This document shows positions 8,519 to 16,961 of a stretch of DNA of 64,000 bases, in pieces. The translations under genes were made by a program, and so were the position numbers. The stretch's first letter is position 1. Every line of letters begins with the position of its first letter. The DNA lies in contig NZ_CP026681.1 of assembly GCF_002949735.1 (NCBI RefSeq), forward strand, positions 2,914,001 through 2,978,000, given 5' to 3'. Under the pieces are notes generated by a model. It was not told where the DNA came from and did no database searches. It worked only from the letters and a program-made list of their open reading frames with translations. This DNA comes from Nostoc sp. 'Peltigera membranacea cyanobiont' N6 (GTDB lineage: Bacteria > Cyanobacteriota > Cyanobacteriia > Cyanobacteriales > Nostocaceae).

Positions 8519-10036
8519 TCAAGCAGCTTTGGGTTTGATAAAGGAATTAAAGATAGAACCACAAAAATTATCCCAACTTCCAGCCATCCATTGACAACGC
8601 AGATGTAAGATAATTTCTGCATTTTCTTTCAACCAAAATTTACTGTTACCCTTGATTCTTAAGTTGACAACTTGACGGATTAAACTCTCAATTGCCCCAC
8701 TACCTATTGGTAGTTTTTGGTCTAGTATCTTAGCGTAATTTAAACGCCTTTTACGATAGGCACGTAAAAGGTAATTTCTCTGTGTGACCATAGTTTTACA
8801 ACGCTCTCCCGTGGCTTCAGAGATAAATTCATCCATCTGCCTAATTATGGTCATGGCATTACTTTTTTTTAAAGTTCTCCGTGCTTTTTTAAACCAATTA
8901 TTCCGCTCCTTATCATCAGTAAACGCTACATCAGGAAATTTCTGTAGCCGTTCAGTAACATGGTAAAAATCAAATAATTGATAAGTCGCATCGGGAGATT
9001 TCAATTTCTTTAAAAGAGGGGGAATATGCTTACATTTCCATTCAGCACCGTCAGCAACTAATAAAACTTGTTTTGCTTGACTAATTCCCAAACTAATCAG
9101 ATGCATTTCTAAAATTGGTAAAAAGCCTTTATAGTCTTCATAAGTGCCATCATTTACAATGTTTATTTCGCCATTTTTAACTTTTTTACCCTGTTCATCA
9201 ACCACATAAATTGTTAATAATTTTGGCTCAACCCATTCCCCTGTAAAGCCGTGCTTGTTTGTTTTGAGATTTTTTCTACCTTTTTTATTAATCCTAATTC
9301 TACTCCTGCCACCCTTCGGGTTCGCCAGTTCGACGGGACGGAAACCGACACCGCCGACTGGACTCACCATCTACAGCAATCACAACTCTCTGGTCTTTAA
9401 GTATATTCCCACCAGGTAATTTACCTTGTTGCAAGTTAGATATTTTAGTTTGACGTAAATCAATGCTGATTTGACCAAATTTATATGTCAATCGTTCAAT
9501 TCGTTTAAGACTAATATTAATTCCCCAATCACCCAGGATTGTATGTGCGGCTTCAAAAGAACTAGCTATGGCACCACCTAACAGTAATATCTGAGCAAAC
9601 TAATGGGGTCAAGCCTTCTGACATTCCTAACCATTTTAGCAAGGGACAGAATCCAACATTAGTAGATTTATTCTTCGCTTTCTTTTCTCTTTTTTGAACA
9701 ACGTATGGTAATTTAAGATTTACTACAACATTACCTACTGTTAATATTTCCCTCTTCGTATAACCGTGTCTTTGCGTGTCGGTATGCCACCATCAAGAGA
9801 GTTTGATTAATTGCTGTTTGATGAGCCGACTCTGATTGAGAAAGCTTATGCAATAATATGGCGATACATTGACCCGCTAAAACTAACGCAGCCTGTCTAA
9901 TTGTTTCTTCTCTTTCTTTAACTATTCTTCCAGACCATTCCTCGATATTTTTCAACTCTAAAAGTTTCGTCACATCCTCTTGAAAATCTGATAGTGAATC
10001 GGCAAAATTTAGATTTGCATATATGTTTTTCTTCAT
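8519..10036 (-). pseudogene. ISKra4-family transposase, disrupted
   Basis: Reading from 10036 on the minus strand, the N-terminus (SDFQEDVTKLLELKN, RQAALVLAGQCIAILLHKLS) matches ISKra4-type transposases. Near 9795-9803 the frame slips: the expected WWHTDTQRHGYTKREILTVG follows in another frame. A second slip lies near 9597-9603, after which AIASSFEAAHTILGDWGINI continues. A 55-bp insertion at 9311-9365 then splits the VVIAVDG / GRSRIRINKKGRKN active-site region. The rest (WVEPKLLTIYVVDEQGKK, LVADGAEW, LPIGSGAIESLIRQ) is intact to 8519. With three disruptions it cannot make a transposase. Confidence 0.8.
9311..9365. repeat. 55-bp insertion with CACC direct repeat, inside the transposase gene
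   Basis: Removing exactly these 55 bases restores the conserved reading VVIAVDGGRSRIRI. The flanks carry a 4-bp CACC repeat (9310-9313 and 9365-9368), as expected for a duplicated target. The insert is GC-rich and partly self-complementary (CAGTTCGACGGGACGG pairing imperfectly with its other half), so it resembles the very small mobile repeats described from Nostoc. Confidence 0.6.
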
Positions 10037-10305
10037 AAAAGTAGGTACTTCCTATTTCAAAACTATTCTTGAAAGGAAATTTTACCTTTTTTATAGTCGC
10101 AACAATGTACAGAAACCTCGTTTTTAGGATAGGTTGTGTTTTCTAACGAATATTACTTAAATTATTGTATTAAATATTTATCGTGTACGTAAGAGTCTAT
10201 TAGCGATCGCTCTCTTGGTGGGGTCATCTCACAAAATCGCATTGCTCCCGGGGGTACTTTGTGTCATCGCTCAACTAGGCAATTTTTAGTTGCAGTCTGC
10301 TAAAG

Positions 10306-10911
10306 CTAGATTTTAAACACTAAGTAGACAAAGTAAAAATAAGTTTCTCGGCTCAAAAACTCCATTTGACTGTGAAAACTGCGATAGCGGGTAGTCGGTG
10401 TGGGAGACGAATGTGCATCCATTCCTAAATTTCGCGCCATCAATACTGCTCGTTTCATGTGCAATGGATCGCTAACAATAAGAAACTTGTTTAATTGGTG
10501 AGCTTTCGCTACTTCCAAAGCATTTGTGAGGTTCTGGTGAGTTGTACGAGATTGAGTTTCAGTGAGAATATCAGCAGCTTTTACCTGTTGCGCGAGTGCA
10601 TAATTTTTTCCAACTATAGCTTCAGGTGGTTCATTACTCTCGCCAACTCCGCCAGTAAAAATGATTGTTTTAACAGATCCATTTTTATATAAGTTGATGG
10701 CGTGGTTAATTCGCTCTCTGAAAACAGGAGATGGTTCTTCTCCCCAAACTGCCGCTCCTAAAACAATTGCTGCATCTGCTTTGATATTATTAGTACTGCT
10801 GCCATATAAATAAATACTTGAGGCAGAAGAAGCGATCGCCAGCAACAAGGCAGATATCAAAGTTACTGTTATCAAAATTAACCATTTTTTGGAAATTTTG
10901 TAATTGAGCAT
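10306..10911 (-). CDS. YdcF/SanA-like membrane-anchored protein (DUF218)
   Basis: A 201-residue protein with one N-terminal membrane segment (residues about 10-33) followed by a DUF218/YdcF domain. Diagnostic stretches are DAAIVLGAAVWGEEPSPVF, ERINHAINLYKNG, IIFTGGVGE, ILTETQSRTTHQN and FLIVSDPLHMKRAV. The SanA branch affects envelope barrier function in enterobacteria; the biochemical activity of the family is not settled. The active domain should face the periplasm. It stands alone; a 135-bp repeated element lies about 75 bases upstream. Confidence 0.82.
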   Translation of the reverse strand: MLNYKISKKWLILITVTLISALLLAIASSASSIYLYGSSTNNIKADAAIVLGAAVWGEEPSPVFRERINHAINLYKNGSVKTIIFTGGVGESNEPPEAIVGKNYALAQQVKAADILTETQSRTTHQNLTNALEVAKAHQLNKFLIVSDPLHMKRAVLMARNLGMDAHSSPTPTTRYRSFHSQMEFLSRETYFYFVYLVFKI

Positions 10912-10983
10912 AGGGCGTTGTCTTATTTTTCATTCTTAGTTTCAATATCAAGTTAAGTGCGTAAGTTCTATACTGTTATATGC

Positions 10984-11118
10984 TTCACCATTAGATGCAG
11001 TTGTGAATCTGGCTTCTACCGTGCAATCAAAAACTGCTCTAGACGCAAGCCAGAACAGTTTTTGATAGAAGTAAATTGTATAGGGGACTTTTAGTGTTGT
11101 CCCCAGTTTATCCATAAT
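10984..11118. repeat. 135-bp two-hairpin repeated element, copy 1
   Basis: This 135-bp block recurs at 15620-15754 without a single gap and with about 19 differences (roughly 86% identity by eye), mostly transitions. It contains a perfect 11-bp stem (ATCAAAAACTG ... CAGTTTTTGAT) and a 6-bp stem (GGGGAC ... GTCCCC), with conserved single-stranded segments around them. It has no open frame and lies between genes in both places. It may be a structured small RNA or a small mobile repeat; direction of transcription is unknown. Confidence 0.55.
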
Positions 11119-11532
11119 AAATACCGTTATATAATACTATTCACCTCAAGTTTCGTGTTTTACGCAAAAAACGAATAATCTTGAAGTTGGCATTACAAAG
11201 GTTAGAAGTCAGCACAAGCCAGCGTATTGCAGACGGCATCCGCTTCTCTACTGTCTACCTCTGATTTTCCTCGATTGGGCTAGGACTTACAGATAGGGAG
11301 CGATCGCACTAAGCTCACTGGCTTCAGGCGATCGCAACTGGGATATTTTTATTGTGGAATGCGTTCAGCTTTGAACGTGCGCTGATGCCAGTAAGGATAG
11401 ATTGGCGCGATCGCGCTAACCTGATTGAGCCGATTTACTTCCAAAGAGTGTTAGCTCCCACTGAGCAGCCCCAAGGTTGTCTCGAAAGTCAAGTGAACAT
11501 TTTCTCACAATGGATAGTTTCTGTGGAACAGC
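11119..11532. other. Intergenic stretch, no supported gene
   Basis: Between the repeated element and the isochorismatase-family gene. Several HIP1-like octamers are present. An open frame at 11352-11597 on the plus strand overlaps the 3' end of the next gene and has no family resemblance, so it is not called. Confidence 0.4.
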
Positions 11533-12057
11533 TTATGATATCTTCTCAAGAATCTGATTACTCATCTGAATTTGGTTTTTTCCGATATTACGTTTGAGTA
11601 AGAAAATACCTGCATCATGCGCTTGCTGACCACCAGCACTAAAGCAAGCATCCTCGATAATTACTGGTTCAATACCGCGCTCAAAAGAGTCAATTGCTGT
11701 CTTGAAAATACAGCTATCAGTTTCAACTCCACAAAGATATATTTTACTGATTTGATTAATCAAAATAAAACTCGAAAAACTTTCCGTAAATGCAGAGTAA
11801 TAAGGTTTATCAAAAATATTATGTATATATGGCTGAAGTTCATCAATAATGCTTGTTTCTGGTTCATGTATCAAGCTTGACCAATGAATTAGCTTCACAT
11901 AATTACTGTCAGCAGTATTGATAAATTTTGTGAATTCAACGAGTTTACCAGCTTCTAAAAAGCGCTCAATTAGTTTAATGACAGTAGGAATAATATGTCT
12001 GCATTTTTCAGGCATAAAACCATTTTGCATATCTACTACAAGAAGGATTTCGCTCAT
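11533..12057 (-). CDS. Isochorismatase-family cysteine hydrolase
   Basis: A 174-residue alpha/beta hydrolase of the isochorismatase/nicotinamidase family. The N-terminal LLVVDMQNGFMP provides the catalytic Asp (D9), and ICGVETDSC-type sequence (YLCGVETDSC, ending about residue 119) provides the nucleophilic Cys; the DKPYYSAF segment contains the conserved Lys. Members hydrolyse amides or enol ethers such as nicotinamide or isochorismate; the substrate here is not determined. Length is normal for the family. No operon partner. Confidence 0.82.
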   Translation of the reverse strand: MSEILLVVDMQNGFMPEKCRHIIPTVIKLIERFLEAGKLVEFTKFINTADSNYVKLIHWSSLIHEPETSIIDELQPYIHNIFDKPYYSAFTESFSSFILINQISKIYLCGVETDSCIFKTAIDSFERGIEPVIIEDACFSAGGQQAHDAGIFLLKRNIGKNQIQMSNQILEKIS

Positions 12058-12102
12058 TTGTGCCAGATTTTATTTAGATTAAGAGTTAAGACATTAATTG
12101 AA

Positions 12103-12305
12103 GAAGAATTCAGAAGTCAGAATTCAGGAGTCAGAATCAAGACGCTCCTGCGTCGCTAACGCTGCGCTATCAGTCGGGGATTCAGACCGCGCAGGAATTG
12201 AAGACCACCAAATTTTCAATTTGGTGGGGGTGCAAAAACGCCGATTATTCATCCGCCAGTCGTACAGAATTCATTCTGAATTCTGACTCCTGACTCCTGA
12301 ATTCT
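12103..12305. repeat. Palindromic repeat module with inverted termini
   Basis: The ends are inverted copies of a GAATTCAGGAGTCAGAATC-type sequence, doubled at each side. The centre has a perfect 10-bp hairpin CCACCAAATT-TTC-AATTTGGTGG. The terminal words occur widely in Nostoc intergenic DNA and a partial copy is at 57640-57665; a similar AAATTTTCGATTTGGTGG hairpin half is at 16060-16085. It reads as a non-coding dispersed repeat. Confidence 0.5.
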
Positions 12306-12405
12306 GTTCGATAATGAAGGCTCTATTGTCAAAGCTCGTCGTCTTTGGATTAAAGGCGGTTGGCATCCACCTGATGAAGATCCGCGACAAATAAAAGAGT
12401 TTTGA
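12301..12405 (+). pseudogene. Possible C-terminal gene fragment
   Basis: A frame of 34 codons directly after the palindromic module, ending in a TGA at 12403-12405. It reads ARRLWIKGGWHPPDEDPRQI near its end, protein-like in composition, but has no start. It may be the tail of a gene whose front was lost at the repeat. No family is recognised. The next 170 bases are empty. Confidence 0.25.
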
Positions 12406-12576
12406 TTTGTAATTCCTTTAACTGTTGAAGTGCGATTGCTCAAGCAGGGCGTAGTCCATCGCCTCCCCAATGGATTTCTCACGAGTGATTGCCGAAAGCC
12501 ATGCTGTTGACTGTACAGGTAGTGGGCTTGAGTAATCTCCAAGTCACAAGATGGAGTTCTATCAAGTAAAAAATAT

Positions 12577-12876
12577 ATGAGTAATACTGAGTTTCATCCT
12601 TGCTCAATCTGTTCGACCCCAACTCGATATTTTTCAAGATATCCACGCGCAGTTTGCGATGATTGCTATACCAAAGCAAGTGATGCTCAGGGACGAAAAT
12701 TGAGTTTTTTTAATACCTCAATGAGTGGAGGATTTGAGGGAATTGTAACTGAAACTAAAGAGAAGTACGAAAGCTATATTTGCTACATTAATGGGTTAAA
12801 ATGCTGGGCTGATGAAGCTCGGTTTGGCGGCATTGTTGTTGAAACTATGATAGATGATAATTTGCCTAATCACTAA
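12577..12876 (+). CDS. Hypothetical protein with N-terminal zinc-ribbon motif
   Basis: A 99-residue protein. The N-terminus holds CSIC and later CDDC about 20 residues on, a likely zinc-binding pair set, followed by KASDAQGRKLSFFNTSMSGG and an acidic C-terminal half. No known family is recognised. It ends 20 bases before the 2OG oxygenase gene on the same strand, so the two may be co-transcribed. Confidence 0.6.
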   Translation: MSNTEFHPCSICSTPTRYFSRYPRAVCDDCYTKASDAQGRKLSFFNTSMSGGFEGIVTETKEKYESYICYINGLKCWADEARFGGIVVETMIDDNLPNH

Positions 12877-12896
12877 GAGCGCTTTCATACTCAACC

Positions 12897-13487
12897 ATGA
12901 CTAAAAAAAATTTGCTAAACAATGAAATTTTCACTATAGACAATATTCTTTCACCACAAGAGTGTGGGGAGTATATTGCTTTAACCGAAAACATCGGTTA
13001 TACAGATGCCCCAATTACTACCTCACGAGGTTTTGAAATACGTCCTGATATCCGCAATAATGAGCGTGTTATCCTAGATGATCAGCAACGGGCTTTTGAT
13101 TTATGGCAGCGTGTGTCAAATTATATTCCTAATATCATTGGCAGATGGGAAGCGGTGGGGCTGAATGAGCGTTTTCGTTTCTATCGCTATGATCCAGGAC
13201 AGAGATTTGCGATTCATCATGATGGTTCTTATCGGCGCTCTAATGGTGAGGAGAGTCTATTAAGCTTCATGATTTATCTGAATCAAGGTTTTGCAGGTGG
13301 CGAAACCCGTTTTCATTTTGATAGGCGATACTATGAACATTTACCTAGTATCACTGTGGTTCCAGTAACAGGTATGGCTTTGTGCTTTGTCCATGAACTA
13401 GTACATGAAGGCACTCCTGTTAACCAAGGGCGAAAGTACGTTTTGCGCTCGGATGTTATGTACTGTCAAAAATCAAAAGTCTTTTAA
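12897..13487 (+). CDS. 2-oxoglutarate/Fe(II)-dependent oxygenase (prolyl 4-hydroxylase-like)
   Basis: A 196-residue enzyme of the prolyl-4-hydroxylase alpha-like fold, which couples oxidation of 2-oxoglutarate to hydroxylation of a substrate, often a protein side chain. The iron-binding facial triad is visible: HxD in FAIHHDGSY (about residues 106-110) and the distal His in VHELVHEG (about 167); the 2OG-binding basic residue is in GRKYVLRSDVMY. The FRFYRYDPGQ and GGETRF motifs are also typical. It follows the small zinc-ribbon gene by 20 bases, suggesting a two-gene unit. The substrate is unknown. Confidence 0.85.
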   Translation: MTKKNLLNNEIFTIDNILSPQECGEYIALTENIGYTDAPITTSRGFEIRPDIRNNERVILDDQQRAFDLWQRVSNYIPNIIGRWEAVGLNERFRFYRYDPGQRFAIHHDGSYRRSNGEESLLSFMIYLNQGFAGGETRFHFDRRYYEHLPSITVVPVTGMALCFVHELVHEGTPVNQGRKYVLRSDVMYCQKSKVF

Positions 13488-13758
13488 ACGACCTTTGTTG
13501 TTCTGCCAACATAAGTTTTGGAGCATATTTGCATCGCAGATCCATCAAAAGTGGTCAAGTTATTTTTGCATGGCTCATATCATGTTCGAGAAATCACTAA
13601 AATTCAACTGGCTGTACCCATTAGTTCAAAGTCGCCACAGCAGTAGCAGTGCATTGTTAATTTTCGTATGCTCTTGATTGTTAGTCGTTTTCCCCCTATC
13701 CTCACAAAAGGTAGATAATGGTAAATTTCCTTTTTAAGACAAGACTTCAGGGTGATTT
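13488..13758. promoter_or_regulatory. Upstream region of HU copy 2
   Basis: The 120 bases before the second HU gene share several blocks with those before copy 1, including GCATTGTTAATTTTCG and CTTCAGGGTGATTTATG-like sequence at the start. The conserved blocks probably carry the common promoter and ribosome site. Confidence 0.45.
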
Positions 13759-14034
13759 ATGAATAAAGGTGAACTAGTGGATGCTGTAGCAGCCAAAGCC
13801 AACGTCACAAAAAAGCAAGCTGATGAAATCATAAGTGCTTTTTTGTCAATCGTTACCGAAGCTGTAGCCAATGGGGAGAAGATAACGCTCGTAGGGTTTG
13901 GCTCATTTGAACGGCGGGAACGCTCCGAGCGCGAGGGGCGTAATCCCAAAACCCAGGAGACAATGACTATTCCAGCAACCATTGTGCCTGCGTTTTCTGC
14001 TGGAAAGCAGTTTAAAGAAAAAGTAGCACCCTAA
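13759..14034 (+). CDS. HU family DNA-binding protein, copy 2
   Basis: A 91-residue HU protein, the same length as copy 1 at 300-575 and differing at only a few positions (for example ISAFLSIVTEA, GRNPKTQETM, TIVPAF). All structural motifs are kept, so it should form DNA-bending dimers and could form mixed dimers with copy 1. It has the same AGGGTG-type ribosome site and start context. The duplication is recent enough for the upstream region still to be alignable. Confidence 0.93.
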   Translation: MNKGELVDAVAAKANVTKKQADEIISAFLSIVTEAVANGEKITLVGFGSFERRERSEREGRNPKTQETMTIPATIVPAFSAGKQFKEKVAP

Positions 14035-14093
14035 TCAATACAAATGTATTTACTTTACTACTGTCAATCCAATCACTGCAAAGCCACGCTAGA

Positions 14094-14660
14094 TTAATTC
14101 AAGTATTGAATCGACTGTGAAACTTTGACTGCTTCTTGGGGAGTAACGTTACCGCAATTAGACAATTCTGGCATTACTCCCGTACCAACAAATCTGTAAA
14201 AGGGGCCATTTTGCTCTCCCCACCACTGCGATAGCAATGTTGGTTGTTTGGCATTACCGTATAATCCTTGCTCCAAAGTGCTTTTTCCAAATATCGGAGA
14301 ATTTATCGGGTAACTGCGCGACCCAGCAGGTAAGTCTCCAATACCCCCAGATACTGACTCAATCGCAAAGCATTTATCTGCACTTAAATTTTGGTAAACA
14401 ATTAAGTAACGCAAACTATCAACATTTTCGCGCCCAGCCGAGACTATTACCTTGTCAGCATGAAAATTTGTAGGTACGTAACTTGGTAATGCTATTTTTA
14501 AGCCTAGTGAACGTAAAACTTTTAGTTGAGTCGGTGTTAATTTTATTACCGAATTGGTTTGTGGAGGTTTGGGTTGAGCAATTACCGCAGCCGTAGAAGC
14601 GATAACACAGATGGCAAAGCAAGAGGAAGCAAGCTTAATTGGGTATTTGAATAATTTCAT
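14094..14660 (-). CDS. Exported hypothetical protein
   Basis: A 188-residue protein with a Sec-type signal peptide (hydrophobic stretch about residues 9-27, likely cleavage after VIAQ). The mature domain starts with KLTPTQLKVLRSLGLKIALP and contains YLIVYQNL, CFAIES and a Trp pair in LLSQWWGEQNGPFY; two cysteines could form a disulfide. It resembles conserved cyanobacterial periplasmic proteins of unknown function. No partner gene. Confidence 0.65.
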   Translation of the reverse strand: MKLFKYPIKLASSCFAICVIASTAAVIAQPKPPQTNSVIKLTPTQLKVLRSLGLKIALPSYVPTNFHADKVIVSAGRENVDSLRYLIVYQNLSADKCFAIESVSGGIGDLPAGSRSYPINSPIFGKSTLEQGLYGNAKQPTLLSQWWGEQNGPFYRFVGTGVMPELSNCGNVTPQEAVKVSQSIQYLN

Positions 14661-14746
14661 AGTTGATAGCTATATATGACTTGGGTTCAAAAAGAAGTTG
14701 CAAATTACTTGACCTCTGAATAACAGCAGCAGAAGTCGAGCATTAA

Positions 14747-15457
14747 TTAGTATTTGCTCAGAGAATTATGTCTTCTATATTCAATCCGAACTTGTTTAAC
14801 CTCAATTTGCCCAGACTCTAAAAACACAAGTTGCTCTACTTGGTATAACCCTAAATTTTTAAACTGTACTAATTCTGAGTTAGATAATGGCCAAGGTGGG
14901 CCCGATGGTTCAGCTTCTGTGTCTCGAACATGAGTAATCATCAACAGCGTTCCACCAGGAGCAAGTACAGAGGTAACTGAAGAAATAACCTCATAACGCA
15001 CATTCAAGGGTAAAGCTTGAATATTACGACATTCAAAAACAAAATCAAAAGCTTGATACCATTGTGAGGGAATTGCTAACAAATCTGCAACTACATAATT
15101 GACAGTTGAACCAGGAAATCGCTGCTGACACCAAGCGATCGCTGTTGGTGAAATATCAAATGCAGTTACTTCAAATCCCAGACTAGCTAAAGCTTGTGCA
15201 TCGTCTCCCAAGCCACAACCAATTACTAACGCTTTGCGCCCAGAAGCGAACGGTTCATGATTCGTCAACCAATCTTGCAGATAAGGATGAGGAGCTAACT
15301 TAGCCCAAGGAATTTGTGCTGTGTCCCCTTTGGCTTTGGCATATAAAACTTCAAACCATGCCGAGGGGTCTGATTTTTGTAACGCTTCTGTGGCTAGCTG
15401 TTTAATATAAAACTGTAAATTTTCCGGTTGTTGCTCCAACATAAAAATCGACACCAC
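14747..15457 (-). CDS. Class I SAM-dependent methyltransferase
   Basis: A 236-residue methyltransferase. Motif I is ALVIGCGLGDDAQALASLG (about residues 78-96), motif II ends in VTAFDISPTAI, and the later VADLL and APGGTLLMITHV segments complete the Rossmann-type fold. The WFEVLYAKAKGDTAQIPWA N-terminal region resembles thiopurine-methyltransferase-like proteins in bacteria. A second start at MLEQQPEN (residue 6) is possible. The substrate is unknown. The second 135-bp repeat lies about 160 bases upstream. Confidence 0.82.
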   Translation of the reverse strand: MVSIFMLEQQPENLQFYIKQLATEALQKSDPSAWFEVLYAKAKGDTAQIPWAKLAPHPYLQDWLTNHEPFASGRKALVIGCGLGDDAQALASLGFEVTAFDISPTAIAWCQQRFPGSTVNYVVADLLAIPSQWYQAFDFVFECRNIQALPLNVRYEVISSVTSVLAPGGTLLMITHVRDTEAEPSGPPWPLSNSELVQFKNLGLYQVEQLVFLESGQIEVKQVRIEYRRHNSLSKY

Positions 15458-15619
15458 TCCATTGTCAATTATGGCAGTCTATACCAGTTGAACTGAAAAT
15501 CATAATTGCAGGCTAACACTACGCGAACTAAAGGTTGCCAATCACCTTTTTGATTGTGGCTCGTCAAAGCAACCATTGGTTTACAGTCCTAGCCAAGATG
15601 AACCAAACACCTCTGACAA

Positions 15620-15754
15620 TTCACCATTGAGTGCAGTTGTGAATCTGACTTCTACCGTACAATATGAAACTGCCCTAGACGAAAGCTGGAGCAGTTTTTA
15701 ATAGAAGTAAATTGTATAGGAGACAATTAGCGTTGTCCCTAGTTTATCCATAAT
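15620..15754. repeat. 135-bp two-hairpin repeated element, copy 2
   Basis: Same orientation and same length as 10984-11118, with no gaps. The first stem here is TGAAACTGC ... GCAGTTTTTA, shifted by one pair and using a G-T pair, so the hairpin is kept although the sequence changed. The second stem is GGAGAC ... GTCCCT, weaker. The copy ends 10 bases before the GTG of the GPP34-like fragment. Confidence 0.55.
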
Positions 15755-15764
15755 TGTTAATCAA

Positions 15765-16025
15765 GTGCGTGCAGCTGTTTTAGAAAATATCCGACTGGAT
15801 TCCCGCACGGCTGTGCTAATCAGCTTGATGAAAACCTGTCATCTCAGCAATACCGTCTTTACATCCGAAGAATTGCCAGAGGTGCGATCGCGGATTCAAG
15901 CGATCGCGAATGGTGAATTAGTGAGTAAGGCTGTCTCAGAAATCATCGCCACTGCTCAGGCGGCAATGATCACTGCGATCAGCACTTCGGCAGCCTCTAG
16001 TTCAAGTTCCTCTAGCAACCAATAG
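15765..16025 (+). pseudogene. GPP34 (GOLPH3-like) C-terminal fragment
   Basis: The 86 residues (GTG start) resemble the C-terminal helical part of bacterial GPP34/Vps74-like proteins: RTAVLISLMKTCHLSNTVF, then the RSRIQAIANGELVSKAVSEI helix, and an Ala/Ser-rich tail. Full-length relatives are above 200 residues, so about the first 130 are missing. The region before it is the 135-bp repeat, not coding. It is probably a remnant, although a stand-alone small protein cannot be excluded. Confidence 0.45.
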
Positions 16026-16580
16026 AGGGAAAAAGATTAGCCAGATCGGAATGCAAGCTTTTGCCAAATTTTCGATTTGGTGGTTCACAATCAACTGATG
16101 AATTTCCTAAAACCCAAACCAGCCCAACCAAGCATTTCAATTATCTGCCTGATGAATGTCAGCAGATGCAGCAGATTGTGATGCCTGACGGCAAGCCGTA
16201 AAGCGTATACGCATTTCACAGGGGTATTTTAGTGAACTGGAGGAATTGGTGCAGAGGTTTTTAGAGTTGTTGGGAAAGCCCAAGCGTGCTTAATTAAACT
16301 TTCTCTAACATTTTTAATTGTCTATCCATTTCACCACCCAGGAGCAAGATAATAATATTAAACTCTCGGTCAATGTGATATTTTTTCTGTAACACTTATT
16401 GTCTGCCTTACGATTGAGTACATTTTTTCCTATCTCAATTACTATAAGGCTTTGGGTTTCGCGCTCCTGACTCCCTAGTTCCCAGTCTAAACTAGTCAGG
16501 AGCGCATCTGTGACTGTAACAAATTGAATTTTTCTTTAGTCTTTTGAACAGTCGTTTGATTTTTTAAGAAGGTATCTACT
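16026..16580. other. Intergenic stretch with short coding relics
   Basis: Contains a hairpin half AAATTTTCGATTTGGTGG near 16067, a short frame reading LPDECQQMQQIVMPDGKP (stop near 16200), and another ending in ELEELVQRFLELLGKPKRA at 16291-16293. Both look like tails of lost genes. The last 60 bases form the upstream region of the next gene. Confidence 0.35.
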
Positions 16581-16961
16581 ATGAATCGAATTCTCAAACG
16601 CGCATTTCTACCCAGTTTCATGGCTGCCAGTTTAACTGCAATCTCCTTAGTTCCTCTTCAACCAGCAGCAGCTAACGACCGAATTTTAGGAGATGCAGCC
16701 CTTGGTGCTGGTACTTGTGTAGTAACTGGAGCTGCTAGAAGACGTGGTAATGTTTTACGCAATGCTGCTAAGTGTGGTGCGGCTGGTGCTGCCGTCAATT
16801 TGGTTGGACGTAAGAAAAAACGTAACTTGGGTAGAGATGCCGCAGTCGGTGCAGGAACTAGCGCCGGGGTTCGCGCTATTCTTGGCGGGCGCGAAGATGT
16901 GGCTGGCGATTTATTAGATGGCGCAGCAGCAGGTGCAGCTATTAATATTTTGAGGAGATAA
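16581..16961 (+). CDS. Exported glycine/alanine-rich hypothetical protein
   Basis: A 126-residue protein with a signal peptide (residues 1-31, likely cleavage near PAAAND). The rest alternates small residues (GDAALGAGTCVVTGAA, AAVGAGTSAGVRAILGG, LLDGAAAGAAINILRR) and Arg/Lys patches, a glycine-zipper-like pattern that favours membrane association or oligomerisation. Two Cys residues are present. It has a good GAAGG ribosome site. The function is unknown. Its stop codon is directly joined to the broken third HU copy. Confidence 0.65.
   Translation: MNRILKRAFLPSFMAASLTAISLVPLQPAAANDRILGDAALGAGTCVVTGAARRRGNVLRNAAKCGAAGAAVNLVGRKKKRNLGRDAAVGAGTSAGVRAILGGREDVAGDLLDGAAAGAAINILRR

Larger units (their letters stand above)
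8268..10249. mobile_element. ISKra4-family insertion element, decayed
   Basis: Bounded by a perfect 22-bp inverted repeat: 8268-8289 (beginning GGGAGCAATGCG) and 10228-10249 (the same sequence inverted). Similarity continues imperfectly inward to a GCGATCGCTA at both ends. The element of about 1.98 kb carries one transposase on the minus strand, broken by two frameshifts and a 55-bp insertion. It lies exactly at the end of the IS1182-type fragment, so it probably inserted into that element. No target-site duplication could be confirmed. Confidence 0.6.

Noticed and set aside
11352..11597. 81-residue plus-strand frame
   Set aside because: Overlaps the 3' end of the isochorismatase-family gene, no family likeness, no ribosome site.
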